A stretch of 64,000 nt of DNA from Rhodocyclaceae bacterium (GCA_016721505.1 JADKHX010000003.1:248001-312000), one strand, 5' to 3'; numbered from the stretch's first letter, positions 25,433-35,045 are shown. A program made the numbers and translations. Notes: generated by a model from the sequence alone, not told the origin.

Positions 25433-25864
25433 ATGAATATTCGCGGTGAAAATCAATTCATGAGTGTTTTACAGCAACTCCCAGATCGACAGCCGGTGTT
25501 GCGGGTGGTGCCGATGCCCTGCGATGTGAATTCCAGCGGAGATATTTTTGGCGGTTGGGTCATGGCTCAAGTGGATATCGCCGGATCGATACCAGCAATG
25601 CGTCGTGCACGAGGGCGTGTGGCGACTGTCGCGGTGAATGCCTTTTATTTCAAACAGCCAGTGTCTGTTGGCGATGTGGTTAGCTTTTACGCTGAAGTGA
25701 CCCACGTTGGTACGACGTCAATAACAGTTGATGTTCAAGTGTATGCGGCGCGCAATCCCGCCGCGCCGGTGGTTGTAAAAGTTACTGAGGCGACGCTGAC
25801 TTATGTCAGCCTGAACAAAGACGGCAGCAAACGAGTCGTACCGGACGAGTTGCCAACTGAATGA
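25433..25864 (+). CDS. Acyl-CoA thioesterase, YciA-like hot-dog protein
   Basis: A 143-residue hot-dog fold protein that should hydrolyse acyl-CoA. Key features are VVPMPCDVNSSGDIFGGWVMAQVDIAGS, where the aspartate after GG(W) is the catalytic acid in YciA, and the RVATVAVNAFYFKQPVSVGDVVSFYAEV core. Start at 25433 has a GAGAG ribosome binding site; ATG 25460 (MSVLQQLPD) is an alternative. It lies 15 bases before the sigma factor gene and is likely cotranscribed with it. Confidence 0.88.
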   Translation: MNIRGENQFMSVLQQLPDRQPVLRVVPMPCDVNSSGDIFGGWVMAQVDIAGSIPAMRRARGRVATVAVNAFYFKQPVSVGDVVSFYAEVTHVGTTSITVDVQVYAARNPAAPVVVKVTEATLTYVSLNKDGSKRVVPDELPTE

Positions 25865-25879
25865 AGAAGATGAAATCTG

Positions 25880-26641
25880 ATGGCCAGCAAACGTGATTTA
25901 AACAACCCGGAAGTGCGCCGACTGGTGGATCGATTGACGCCACTGGTAAAACGAATTGCACGCCGCTTGATGCGGACTTTGCCGGCAAGCGTTGAGGCCG
26001 ACGATTTGGTCCAAGATGGAATGATCGGCCTGATGGGTGCTGTCTTGCGCTCGACGCGTGAAACTACCGGTCAGGAATTCGACAACTATGTATCGCAATG
26101 CGTTCGTGGTGCGATGCTCGATGGCTTGCGCGCGAATGATATGGCCAGCCGTCGTGTGCGTCGCGAAATGCGTCAGGTTGAAGTAGTGATGCAACAACTG
26201 GGGCACAAATTGGGTCGCCAGCCGACCGAAGGAGAGGTCTCAGCAGCACTTGATATGAGCATTTCCGACTATCAAAAACTATTGCAGGAGGTGTATGGCT
26301 ACACCCTGGTCTCACTCGATGATTTGGTAGATCACGGTGACAGTGAGGAATACTTAACCTATTGCGCGACCAATGATTTGAGCCCGGTCGGCGCCTTGGA
26401 GCGCTCAGGTTTTCAGGGCGTTCTGATTGAGGCCTTACGCGCACTACCTAAGCAAGAGAAATTGATTTTGACGCATTACTATGAAGCCGGGCGAAACATG
26501 CGCGAGATCGGGGCAAAACTTGGGCTGACAGAAGGTCGCATCAGCCAGATACATGCTCAAGCGATTGCGCGATTGCGCGCTGCCGTGTTGGGCGGAGAAG
26601 TGCGAACAACATTGCTCGCACCGCGACGCAAGAAGCGCTAG
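25880..26641 (+). CDS. FliA/WhiG-family RNA polymerase sigma factor (orphan)
   Basis: A 253-residue sigma-70 family protein with region 2 (ADDLVQDGMIGLMGAVLRSTRETTGQEFDNYVSQCVRGAMLDGLR), region 3 (RQPTEGEVSAALDMSISDYQKLL) and region 4 (LPKQEKLILTHYYEAGRNMREIGAKLGLTEGRISQIHAQAIARLR). The domain pattern matches FliA, but no flagellar gene or FlgM anti-sigma gene lies in this window. Either it is fliA displaced from its regulon or a related sigma for another function. Downstream lies a dispersed repeat, then the RND pump. Confidence 0.85.
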   Translation: MASKRDLNNPEVRRLVDRLTPLVKRIARRLMRTLPASVEADDLVQDGMIGLMGAVLRSTRETTGQEFDNYVSQCVRGAMLDGLRANDMASRRVRREMRQVEVVMQQLGHKLGRQPTEGEVSAALDMSISDYQKLLQEVYGYTLVSLDDLVDHGDSEEYLTYCATNDLSPVGALERSGFQGVLIEALRALPKQEKLILTHYYEAGRNMREIGAKLGLTEGRISQIHAQAIARLRAAVLGGEVRTTLLAPRRKKR

Positions 26642-26645
26642 ATCT

Positions 26646-26674
26646 AACAGCGTGTGGCCAGCACCAACTGGTGA
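26646..26674 (+). repeat. Short dispersed repeat after the sigma factor gene
   Basis: AACAGCGTGTGGCCAGCACC continues with AACTGGTGA, starting five bases after the stop codon. The GGCC variant and the flanking CTAACAGCGTGT are shared with the copy behind the gene at 58186-58647, suggesting a common origin of these two. Confidence 0.82.
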
Positions 26675-26698
26675 CGTGTAAAAAATTTGAGGGTAAAA

Positions 26699-27856
26699 AT
26701 GAGTAAGCGCAACAGGCTCCAATACGGAAACGCTATCGCAGTTATCAGCACGGCAATTATTGGTATTGCAGGCTGTGAAAGTAAGACTCAAGTCACTACA
26801 CCTAGTTTTCAGCCAACTGAAGTCGAGGTAATCACCACAACCGCCGGCAAGGCAATGATTAGCCAAGATTTGCCAGGGCGACTCTCGGCGGTGCGATCGG
26901 CGCAGGTTCGCGCCCGGGTCGAAGGCGTGATTGAAAAGCAATTATTCACCGAGGGCAGTGATGTGCGTGCGGGCGCGCCGCTGTATCAAATTGACCCACG
27001 CACTTTCCAAGCCAATGCCAATGCTGCGGATGCAGCGGTTGCCAGTGCTCGTGCGATAGTTGATCGTTACACACCTTTGCTCGCTATCAAAGCCGTAAGC
27101 CAGCAAGAGTATGACAGCGCCAATGCGCAGCTCAAACAGAGCGAAGCCGCTCAAGCGAAAGCTCGACTTGACTTGGAAAACGCAACGCCGAAAGCGCCGA
27201 TTAGTGGTCGTATCGGTCGCTCAAATGTCACCGAAGGAGCGCTGACCGGCAAAGATGCGGGTACGCATTTGGTGACAATCGAACAACTTGATCCCATCCG
27301 CGTGGATTTCGTGCGCTACTACTCCGACGTGTTGCGCTTGCAGCAAGCGGTCAAGGCGGGCAAACAAAAACGTGCCGACGTGACGACAGTCGAATTACTC
27401 CAGGAAGACGGCTCTGTATATCCCGAAAAGGGAACGCTGCGGTTTTCGGACATGGCGGTTGACCCCTCCACCGGCGCAATTTTATTGCGTGCCGAATTTC
27501 CCAATCCACGCCGCGAATTGTTGCCCGGCACTTTTGTCGGGATCCGTTTCCCACAATCGGTGCTTGACGAGGCCATACGGGTGCCGCAGCGCGCTGTGAC
27601 GGCGGGCGCACAAGGTCAGACGGTGATGGTGGTCGATAGTCAGGGTAAAGCACAACTACGCGCGGTGAAAACCGCAGGCACTTCGGGCGGCGATTTCATC
27701 GTCAATGACGGTCTACAAGTGGGAGAGCAAGTCATCGTCACCGGTTTGCAAAAGCTTCGTCCCGGTGGTGCGGTAAAGGTTATGCCATGGAAAGCTGAAC
27801 AGCCCTTGACGCTGCCGGCAGTAAGCCAAACCAATACGCCAAGTGTCGCTCGTTAA
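26699..27856 (+). CDS. RND efflux pump, periplasmic adaptor lipoprotein
   Basis: A 385-residue AcrA/MexA-type membrane fusion protein. ATG 26699 is preferred over an in-frame TTG at 26687 because GAGGG lies six bases before it. The lipobox GIAGC places the lipidated cysteine at residue 26. It has the barrel-sandwich segment LPGRLSAVRSAQVRARVEGVIEKQLFTEGSDV, a coiled-coil hairpin (about 100-160) and the ATPKAPISGRIGRSNVTEGALT second half. First gene of the pump operon. Confidence 0.93.
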   Translation: MSKRNRLQYGNAIAVISTAIIGIAGCESKTQVTTPSFQPTEVEVITTTAGKAMISQDLPGRLSAVRSAQVRARVEGVIEKQLFTEGSDVRAGAPLYQIDPRTFQANANAADAAVASARAIVDRYTPLLAIKAVSQQEYDSANAQLKQSEAAQAKARLDLENATPKAPISGRIGRSNVTEGALTGKDAGTHLVTIEQLDPIRVDFVRYYSDVLRLQQAVKAGKQKRADVTTVELLQEDGSVYPEKGTLRFSDMAVDPSTGAILLRAEFPNPRRELLPGTFVGIRFPQSVLDEAIRVPQRAVTAGAQGQTVMVVDSQGKAQLRAVKTAGTSGGDFIVNDGLQVGEQVIVTGLQKLRPGGAVKVMPWKAEQPLTLPAVSQTNTPSVAR

Positions 27857-27887
27857 GCGACGCGTTTAGCAAGGAAGCTTACACACT

Positions 27888-30800
27888 ATGCTCGCCCGGT
27901 TTTTTATTGACCGCCCAATCTTCGCTTGGGTAATCGCCCTGATTATTTTGCTCGGCGGCGGCTTGGCTTTGCGCCAACTTCCAGTTGCCAGCTATCCAGC
28001 CGTCGCGCCACCCGCACTGGCGGTTAACTTCAGCTATCCCGGTGCATCGGCCCAGGTGATTGAAGAGTCTGTGGTCACTTTGGTCGAACAAGAAATGGCC
28101 GGGCTGGAGCATTTGCTCTATGTCGATGCCGCCGCAGAGCTTGGCACCGGGAGCATTACGTTGACCTTTGAGGCCGGAACTAATCTCGATTTTGCCGCGG
28201 TCGAAACGCAGAACCGTGTTAGGCGTGTTGAGGCCCGATTGCCTGAGGAAGTTCGCCGTCTTGGCATCAACGTCACCAAATCGGCGCGCAACTATTTGAT
28301 GTTCGTGTCGCTCTACTCGCCGGATAACAGCCGCAACAATGTGGCACTGGGAAGCTATGTCGCGGCCAATGTGCTCGATAGTATTCGCCGCGTACCCGGT
28401 GTGGGTGAGGCGATACTGTTCGGTACCGAATATTCGATGCGAATATGGTTGCGGCAAGATCGGCTGACCGCATTTGGCCTCACGGCGGGCGATGTCGCCA
28501 AAGCGGTACGTTCACAAAATGTGCAACTAGCCACTGGCGAAGTCGGCCAATTGCCGGCTGCACCGGGGCAACAAATTAACGCAGTGATTGTCACCCGTTC
28601 TCGATTGAGCACTGTGGAAGAATTCGGCGATGTGATCGTGCGTGCCAAGGATAGCGGCTCACTCGTGCGCGTTCGTGATGTCGCTCGTGTCGAGCTTGGC
28701 GCGCAGGACTACAGCATCGCCGCGCGCATGGACGCGCAGCAAGCTGCATCGGTAGCAATCCGTTTGGCACCGAGCGGCAATGCACTGGAGACTGCCCGTG
28801 CGGTGAAGGCCAAGATGACTGAGCTGGAAAGATATTTTCCGCCCGGTATCAAATGGGTAGTCCCCTACGACACCTCCACATTCGTCGAAATTTCACTGCA
28901 CGAAGTCGTCATCACGCTTTTGGAAGCAATGGTCTTGGTGGTGTTGGTGATGTATCTTTTTATGGGTAATGTGCGCGCGACTTTCATTCCCGCGATTGTG
29001 GTACCAGTCGCTCTGGTCGGTGCAACGGTTGGGCTGTATTTCCTCGGCTATTCCATTAACGTATTGACCTTATTTGCGCTGGTGTTAGCCATTGGTTTGG
29101 TTGTCGATGATGCGATTGTGGTGGTCGAAAACGTCGAACGCATCATGAGCGAAGAAGGGCTAGCACCTCGTGCTGCAACGCAAAAGGCAATGGATCAAAT
29201 CGTTGGTGCGATCATCGCGATCACTTTGGTGTTGACGGCGGTGTTTGTGCCGATGGCATTTTTCGGTGGGACAGTTGGCGCGATCTATCGACAGTTTTCA
29301 GTGACCTTGATTTTGACCATGGGTTTTTCGGCGCTACTTGCGCTGACCTTAACGCCTGCGCTGTGCGCCACGCTGCTCAAACACACGCCCGGTCAAAGCG
29401 TGATGCCGACGACAGGGCCGCTGGGCGTGTTCAATCGGTTTTTTGCAAGGACGACGACCCGCTATCACGCCGGTGTCGCCAAAGTATTGGGGCGCACGGG
29501 GCGGTATCTGGTGATTTATCTGGCGCTGCTGATTGCTACTGGTTGGGTTTTTTCACGCCTGCCGGGAAGCTTTCTGCCGGAGGAAGATCAAGGCTATTTT
29601 ATTGCCGTAATCCAGCTACCACCGGGTGCCACACGTGAGCGCACGCTCGAAGTATTGGCTGCAATTGAACAGCATTACCTAAAGCAACCCGAAGTCGAAC
29701 ACGTTATCGGCGTTGCCGGATTTTCATTTTTTGGTCGGGGCCAATCTGGCGCGATTACTTTTGTTCGGCTCAAGCATTGGGACGAACGAACGGCTACGGA
29801 CAGCGTCGCTAGTAGTGTCGTTCAGCGCATGAATTCGACATTTTTTCAAATCAAACAAGCGATGGTGTTTGCGGTGAACCCCCCGTCGATTCCAGAGCTT
29901 GCCGCTTTGGGTGGATTCGATTTTCGATTGCAAGATCGCAACGGTGTCGGACGTGAAAAACTGCTGGAGGCGCGCAATATGTTGATTGAACAAGCCTCCA
30001 AGCACCCTGCTTTAATGGGTGTGCGTCCTGAAGGCCAAGAAGCTGCGCCGCAAGTTTTGCTTGATATCAATCGCCAAAAAACTCGGGCGCAAGCTATCGA
30101 TATGGCTGATTTGAACGAGACGCTGCAATCGGTTTTGGGCAGTGCTTACATTAACGATTTTGTTCGTGAGGGCAGAATTTTGCGCGTGCAAATGCAAGCT
30201 GAGCCACTTACCCGAGTGTCCGCTGAAAGCATACTGGGTCTGCCGGTGCGCAATGTGCGTGGTGAGCAAAGTTCACTCAATAGCTTGGCGACTGTGCAAT
30301 GGATAGCCGCACCACCCAAGCTCGATCGATACAACGGTTTGCCGTCGATGAAAATTTCCGGCGGCCCGGCTCATGGTCGCTCAACCGGCGAAGCGATGGC
30401 CGCGATGGAAGAGATCGCTGCGCAATTGCCAGCGGGTATCGGCTATGAATGGTCGGGCACTTCCTACGAAGAGCGCTTGTCGGGCAGTCAAGCACCATTT
30501 CTGTTTGTGATTTCGCTGCTGGTGGTGTTCCTGTGTTTGGCCGCTTTATATGAAAGCTGGTCGATACCTTTTGCGGTGATGTTGGTCGTGCCGCTGGGCG
30601 TGTTTGGTGCAGTGATGGCGGTAACTATGCGCGGCTTGCCTAACGATGTGTATTTCAAAGTGGGCCTGATTGCGATTATCGGTCTGTCGGCAAAAAATGC
30701 GATTTTGATCATTCAATTTGCACGTGATTTGCAAGCAGAGGGAATGGAATTGGTCGAGGCCACGCTGGAGGCGTGTCGCTTGCGATTCAGGCCGATTTTG

Positions 30801-31013
30801 ATGACCTCAATTGCCTTTATGTGCGGCGTTTTACCCTTGGCGTTTTCTAGCGGTGCGGGCGCAGCCAGTCGCCACGCGATTGGCACCGGTGTGCTCGGCG
30901 GCATGTTTGCCGCGACGGTATTGGCGGTGTATTTGGTGCCGGTATTTTTTGTCGTGGTGAGGCGAGTTTTCCCGGGCAAGACGCGTGTGCAGGAAGAGAA
31001 AGAACATGTTTAG
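27888..31013 (+). CDS. RND efflux pump, inner-membrane transporter (HAE1/AcrB family)
   Basis: A 1041-residue proton-driven drug/proton antiporter. It starts MLARFFIDRPIFAWVIAL as AcrB does, has the paired aspartates in LVLAIGLVVDDAIVVVENVER (near residue 405) and the matching lysine in IGLSAKNAILII, both needed for proton translocation. Twelve membrane segments and two large periplasmic loops are evident. It sits between its adaptor and outer-membrane genes; exported compounds cannot be inferred. Confidence 0.96.
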   Translation: MLARFFIDRPIFAWVIALIILLGGGLALRQLPVASYPAVAPPALAVNFSYPGASAQVIEESVVTLVEQEMAGLEHLLYVDAAAELGTGSITLTFEAGTNLDFAAVETQNRVRRVEARLPEEVRRLGINVTKSARNYLMFVSLYSPDNSRNNVALGSYVAANVLDSIRRVPGVGEAILFGTEYSMRIWLRQDRLTAFGLTAGDVAKAVRSQNVQLATGEVGQLPAAPGQQINAVIVTRSRLSTVEEFGDVIVRAKDSGSLVRVRDVARVELGAQDYSIAARMDAQQAASVAIRLAPSGNALETARAVKAKMTELERYFPPGIKWVVPYDTSTFVEISLHEVVITLLEAMVLVVLVMYLFMGNVRATFIPAIVVPVALVGATVGLYFLGYSINVLTLFALVLAIGLVVDDAIVVVENVERIMSEEGLAPRAATQKAMDQIVGAIIAITLVLTAVFVPMAFFGGTVGAIYRQFSVTLILTMGFSALLALTLTPALCATLLKHTPGQSVMPTTGPLGVFNRFFARTTTRYHAGVAKVLGRTGRYLVIYLALLIATGWVFSRLPGSFLPEEDQGYFIAVIQLPPGATRERTLEVLAAIEQHYLKQPEVEHVIGVAGFSFFGRGQSGAITFVRLKHWDERTATDSVASSVVQRMNSTFFQIKQAMVFAVNPPSIPELAALGGFDFRLQDRNGVGREKLLEARNMLIEQASKHPALMGVRPEGQEAAPQVLLDINRQKTRAQAIDMADLNETLQSVLGSAYINDFVREGRILRVQMQAEPLTRVSAESILGLPVRNVRGEQSSLNSLATVQWIAAPPKLDRYNGLPSMKISGGPAHGRSTGEAMAAMEEIAAQLPAGIGYEWSGTSYEERLSGSQAPFLFVISLLVVFLCLAALYESWSIPFAVMLVVPLGVFGAVMAVTMRGLPNDVYFKVGLIAIIGLSAKNAILIIQFARDLQAEGMELVEATLEACRLRFRPILMTSIAFMCGVLPLAFSSGAGAASRHAIGTGVLGGMFAATVLAVYLVPVFFVVVRRVFPGKTRVQEEKEHV

Positions 31014-32472
31014 GCGCACGATTTCTTTATCGCTGATTGGCCTGCTGGCGGCCTGTTCGCAAGCGCCTGAGTATGTACGACCTGCGCTGTCCGTGCCGAC
31101 TGCATGGCCGGGATTGTCAGTTGGTGCTGGTGTGGAGTGTCGGCTTTGCACAGCCGACCCGCTTTGCAGGCGCAAAGCAGTGCTTTGCGAAACCCCTGCG
31201 CCGCCGCTGTCATCAAAAACTTCATTAGCAGCAGCGCACGAAAATTGGCGCGATGTTTTCCTCGACACACATTTGCAAAGCACCATCGCCGCTGCGTTGG
31301 AACATAACCGCGACTTAGCGATTTCCGTTTTTCGTGTTGACGAGGCGCGTGCGCAAGCTGGAATTGCACGCGCTCCGCGCTTGCCGGAACTTGATTTGAA
31401 TGCGCAGCATCAATCCAGTGGAACCTCGTCCAGCGTCGCGCGAAATGGTTTTGCTACGACCAGCCAACGTTACGACGTGGGAGTCGGCGTGGCGGCGTTT
31501 GAACTTGATTTTTGGGACCGCCTGAGAAATCTTGATGATGCCGCGAGGGCCAATTTTCTGTCCACCGAATATGCACGCAGCGCATTTCGTTTATCGCTGA
31601 TTCGCGACGTGGCACAAACTTGGTTCAGCGTGCGCGAACTAAGTCAACGCAAGGAATTGGCCGAGCAAACTATGCTCGGCCGTGAAGCGAGCTTAAATTT
31701 GATTACCCATCGTCGCGATGTTGGGTTAGCAAGTGACATTGATTTCCAAACCGCGACTGGCGCACTGGCCAATGCGCGCGTTGAAATTGCGAATTTGGCA
31801 CGGCAGCTTGCAGCGGCGGAAAACGGATTGCAGTTGTTAGTCGGGCAGAAAATGCCTGACAAACTCTCACCAGCACCAACTGACGAACTCTTGCGTGACA
31901 TCGCCGTCGGGCTGCCTGCCGAAGTACTGCTCGCCCGTCCCGACATCCTTGCCGCCGAGCAAAAACTCATCGCTGCGAATGCCAACGTAGGTGCAGCGCG
32001 CGCTGCTTTTTTTCCAAGAATATTGTTGACCGCCAGCGCTGGAAGTGCCAGTAGCGCGCTGTCGAATTTATTTGCAGCGGGCAGCGGGACATGGAGTTTC
32101 GTCCCTGCGCTAACCGTTCCGCTGTTCGACGGCGGACGCAATCAAGATAACTTGGATATTGCTGAAGCACGTAAAAACATTGCCGTTGCTGAGTACGAAA
32201 AAAGTATACAAAGCGCGTTTCGTGATGTCGCCAATTTACTTGCGGCACGAACGCATTATTTGGCGCAGATAGAAGCCTTACAAGCCGGTGCACAGGCGCA
32301 AATCGAGCGTCTACGCCTGGTCAACGCGCGTTATGTGGGTGGAGTAGCCAATCATCTTGAATTGATTGATGCCCAGCGCGACAGTTTTGCTGCGCAGCAA
32401 AATTTGCTGATTGCAAAGCAGCAAGCGCTCTCGACCAGTGCAAGTATGTTCGCGGCACTTGGCGGGTACTAA
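31006..32472 (+). CDS. RND efflux pump, outer-membrane lipoprotein (NodT/OprM family), carrying two repeat insertions
   Basis: A 488-residue TolC-like channel. ATG 31006 overlaps the pump gene by eight bases and has a GGAAG ribosome binding site. The lipobox LLAAC puts the lipidated cysteine at residue 17, then SQAPEYVRP. The helices (NRDLAISVFRVDEARAQAGIARAP) and GLPAEVLLARPDILAAEQ are typical. Two pieces are unusual: residues about 37-67 (VGAGVECRLCTADP and onward) come from a 93-bp copy of the long repeat in the N-terminal linker, and SPAPTDE near residue 288 comes from a short copy. The insertion adds three unpaired cysteines to the periplasmic side. Confidence 0.93.
   Translation: MFRRTISLSLIGLLAACSQAPEYVRPALSVPTAWPGLSVGAGVECRLCTADPLCRRKAVLCETPAPPLSSKTSLAAAHENWRDVFLDTHLQSTIAAALEHNRDLAISVFRVDEARAQAGIARAPRLPELDLNAQHQSSGTSSSVARNGFATTSQRYDVGVGVAAFELDFWDRLRNLDDAARANFLSTEYARSAFRLSLIRDVAQTWFSVRELSQRKELAEQTMLGREASLNLITHRRDVGLASDIDFQTATGALANARVEIANLARQLAAAENGLQLLVGQKMPDKLSPAPTDELLRDIAVGLPAEVLLARPDILAAEQKLIAANANVGAARAAFFPRILLTASAGSASSALSNLFAAGSGTWSFVPALTVPLFDGGRNQDNLDIAEARKNIAVAEYEKSIQSAFRDVANLLAARTHYLAQIEALQAGAQAQIERLRLVNARYVGGVANHLELIDAQRDSFAAQQNLLIAKQQALSTSASMFAALGGY
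31114..31206 (-). repeat. Long dispersed repeat (93 bp), in frame inside the outer-membrane efflux gene
   Basis: On the minus strand it runs CGGCGGCG, CAGGGGTTT, then hairpin A (CGCAAAGCACTGCTTTGCG), CCTGCAAAGCGG, hairpin B (GTCGGC, loop, GCCGAC), ACTCCAC and the short core ACCAGCACCAACTG. It is three bases shorter than the 96-bp copies, so the frame is kept. The gene reads VGAGVECRLCTADPLCRRKA and on to VLCETPAPP. Confidence 0.9.
31864..31886 (+). repeat. Short dispersed repeat, in frame inside the outer-membrane efflux gene
   Basis: CTCTCACCAGCACCAACTGA followed by CGA encodes LSPAPTDE in the variable stretch before the GLPAEVLLARRPD-like motif. It is the second copy in the same gene and lacks the GGCGTG lead of other copies. 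Confidence 0.7.
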
Positions 32473-32518
32473 GTCATGGTGTGGTAAGTAGCCTACTGCG
32501 TTGATTGGCCAGTATGTG

Positions 32519-32543
32519 GTTTGCCGCCCTAGGGGCCGCAAAC
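32519..32543. other. Imperfect stem-loop after the efflux operon
   Basis: GTTTGC (32519-32524) and GCAAAC (32538-32543) enclose a GC-rich inner stem (GCCC with GGGC, one C-C mismatch). No T-run follows. It may be a weak terminator or mRNA 3' protector between the efflux operon and the cytochrome cluster. Confidence 0.4.
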
Positions 32544-32591
32544 TCAACTAACATTGACCTACTAAGCGAATAAAAACAGGGGAGCTGGGCC

Positions 32592-35045
32592 ATGAAAAAA
32601 TTTCTCGCAGGACTAGTTATCGTAGTTGTTGGCGTAGCTGTTTTTCATTTCGCCACACTACCTCCCGCGCCGCCCGAGATTCCACCCGTACCCGCGAAAA
32701 TAGCGACGCCGGCAATCCCCGCGCTTACCGCTTACGATATGCCAACCGGTCAGGTACCAGTGTCCAACGAACCCTACGGCGCCACTTTCCGCAGCGTTTC
32801 CATCGCTGATCTGGTTGAGCGCAATATGGGTACCGGCGTCTATACCGGAACGCCCTATTGGACGCAGCGTAAAGAATGGTTCGAGCAGAATTTCTACGCC
32901 ACGCTGGCCGGCAAGAAAGTTTGGAAACCGGGTACCTCACCGGATACGCATAAGCGCGGCGATCCGGTGACTTGGGAATTTGTACCGATTCCGCAATACG
33001 TTCCGCCACCCTGTGATCAGGTCCAACCCACAGGCTATGACGCTGAAGGTTGTCGCTACGTTAATGCACTGTTCAAAGATGTGGAGGCAGTCGACAATGC
33101 CAAAGCGCAGCGGATGCGCGATCAAGTTCGCCGCGGCCGCGATGTATGGTTCAAGGGCACCTTTGGTAACCAGGACGAAAATACGCTGGCCACAATTCGA
33201 ATTCGCGGCATTGGCAAGGAGAAGATGAACTATCCGTGGTTGGATACGCGGACACGGTCGCAGCGCTTTACTAAATGGGGTTTGATTAACGATCCGGACT
33301 GCGTCGAAGGTGATGAGTCTACCCACTGGTACGACAAGTGCCAGGATCCGCACTCGTCGGGCGTTCTGGGCTACCGCAAGTATTACGCCGATCCGATCAA
33401 GCAGGGTGACAAAGTCATTTACGACCCGGCGACTGCGCCTTACGACCCCAACGAAATCAAGGAAAACAAGCGCTACGTGATCGGACATCCTTGTGTTCAA
33501 TGCCACGTTGGTTTTGAGCCGACGCGCCCGCCAGCAGATGGCAACGCGCCCAAGTGGGAAAACCTGAGCGGCACCATCGGCGCTCAGCACATCCGGCAGC
33601 CGCTGGCATTTTTTGGCGGCCTACCATCGAATCACTATGTGCCGCAGGTTGTCAAAGGTGGGCGTTTAGGCACGGTGGACACCTCGCTTGTGGCATCTGA
33701 CTTCATGCACAATCCCGGCACGCAAAACAACATCATGGATTTTCACAACAAGCGCCTGTTCGAGCACAAGATGCGCGATCCGGTGAGTGGTGAAATCAAG
33801 ACCGCCAAGACACGGCACGTGCTAAAGGGTGGTGAGGATTCGGTTGGCGAGCACTTGGCGCTGATCCGGGTTTACATCAATATCGGTCTATGTACTGAAG
33901 AGTGTTGGGTGCCAAACTTCCCCTACCCCGGTCAGATGATCGGGCGCGGCTCCAAGCAAAGCCCAATGCGCATCATGCAGTGCGCGGCCAAATGCGATGC
34001 TTGGAATTACGCCGACAGCAAGATGGATGATCTGACTGCCTTTCTGATCACTGGTGGTCCGACATATTTGATGGCCGCCAAGGAGACCAAGGATGGCACA
34101 CCTGGCGCAAAGTACGTAGATACGACGATGGTGCCGGCCGGCAAGGCGATCTTTGCGCGCGAGTGCGCGGGCTGTCATAGCTCGAAATTTGCACCGGAGA
34201 ATATTCGCGCCGACAAGAATGCTTTGGGTAAATTCTACGAAGGCCATGTCTTCGGCAAGGAAGACTACTGGCGCACAGAATTTACTGAGGCGCAGTTAGC
34301 CGATAAAGCCTTTGTCGAAAAATATTTCGTCAAAGATCCTAAGTTGGGTTTGCGGCCTAAGCAGTTTGCCGAGAAAGGTGTCTTTGGCCAAGACTGGCTG
34401 GGCAATGACGAGCGTACTAACTTCAAAATTGTTGGTACCAATATGTGTCGTGCACTGCATGACAACCACAGCAAGGGACACATTTGGGAAGAATTCGGCT
34501 CCGAGACCTATCGTGACTCACCACCTGCAGGGACGGTGAAGCGGGTGGTCAATCGCATGTTCCCGCTCATCGGCGGGATGGAAATGGGCGAGAAAACAAT
34601 CGATGGTGGCTCCGGCTATTTGCGCAACATCTCCTTGCTCTCAGTCTGGGCCATCGCGCCGTTTCTGCATAACAACGCGGTGGGCGAGATGACCTACTTG
34701 CCGGATGGCTCGCCGGATTACACGGTCGCCGGGCGGATCAAGCAGTTTGAAATGGCGTTTGACGAACTGATGACCTCGGACAATCCGGCGGCGACACCAC
34801 ACCGAACGCCAAAGACCTCGACCTTCACAGAAGATTCTGTAGTTTCCGCGCGTGAAGACGGTCATGGTTTCCCGCAGATTCCGGTGAAAGCCGGGACGCC
34901 GGTGGCCAATGCAGCATCGTCGGACACGCACGATCCATTCTTTATGAAGTGTGACGATCCGGTCGAAAACAAAGGACATCAGTTCGGCATCGATTTGTCA
35001 GCGGCGGACAAACGTGCCCTGCGTGAATTTCTAAAGATGATGTAG
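32592..35045 (+). CDS. Di-heme c-type cytochrome, RoxA/CCP-like, membrane anchored
   Basis: An 817-residue protein with an uncleaved N-terminal anchor (residues about 5-24) and a proline-rich linker, so the body is periplasmic. Two heme c sites are seen: CVQCH at 301-305 and CAGCH at 525-529, 224 residues apart. The C-terminal SGYLRNISLLSVWAIAPFLHNNAVGEM resembles the distal part of di-heme cytochrome c peroxidases and rubber oxygenase RoxA, which also have two widely spaced hemes. Extra cysteine pairs C434/C438 and C464/C468 may form disulfides. Oxygenase, peroxidase or electron transfer are all possible; I cannot choose. First of four clustered genes. Confidence 0.75.
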   Translation: MKKFLAGLVIVVVGVAVFHFATLPPAPPEIPPVPAKIATPAIPALTAYDMPTGQVPVSNEPYGATFRSVSIADLVERNMGTGVYTGTPYWTQRKEWFEQNFYATLAGKKVWKPGTSPDTHKRGDPVTWEFVPIPQYVPPPCDQVQPTGYDAEGCRYVNALFKDVEAVDNAKAQRMRDQVRRGRDVWFKGTFGNQDENTLATIRIRGIGKEKMNYPWLDTRTRSQRFTKWGLINDPDCVEGDESTHWYDKCQDPHSSGVLGYRKYYADPIKQGDKVIYDPATAPYDPNEIKENKRYVIGHPCVQCHVGFEPTRPPADGNAPKWENLSGTIGAQHIRQPLAFFGGLPSNHYVPQVVKGGRLGTVDTSLVASDFMHNPGTQNNIMDFHNKRLFEHKMRDPVSGEIKTAKTRHVLKGGEDSVGEHLALIRVYINIGLCTEECWVPNFPYPGQMIGRGSKQSPMRIMQCAAKCDAWNYADSKMDDLTAFLITGGPTYLMAAKETKDGTPGAKYVDTTMVPAGKAIFARECAGCHSSKFAPENIRADKNALGKFYEGHVFGKEDYWRTEFTEAQLADKAFVEKYFVKDPKLGLRPKQFAEKGVFGQDWLGNDERTNFKIVGTNMCRALHDNHSKGHIWEEFGSETYRDSPPAGTVKRVVNRMFPLIGGMEMGEKTIDGGSGYLRNISLLSVWAIAPFLHNNAVGEMTYLPDGSPDYTVAGRIKQFEMAFDELMTSDNPAATPHRTPKTSTFTEDSVVSAREDGHGFPQIPVKAGTPVANAASSDTHDPFFMKCDDPVENKGHQFGIDLSAADKRALREFLKMM

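Noticed and set aside
30831..31286. A 151-residue minus-strand frame through the long repeat in the efflux gene
   Set aside because: The repeat is open in several frames, so frames through it are expected. It is antisense to two confident genes and shows no family features.
31006..32472. Calling the efflux channel gene a pseudogene because of its two repeats
   Set aside because: The frame is intact from lipobox to the C-terminus and all family segments are present.
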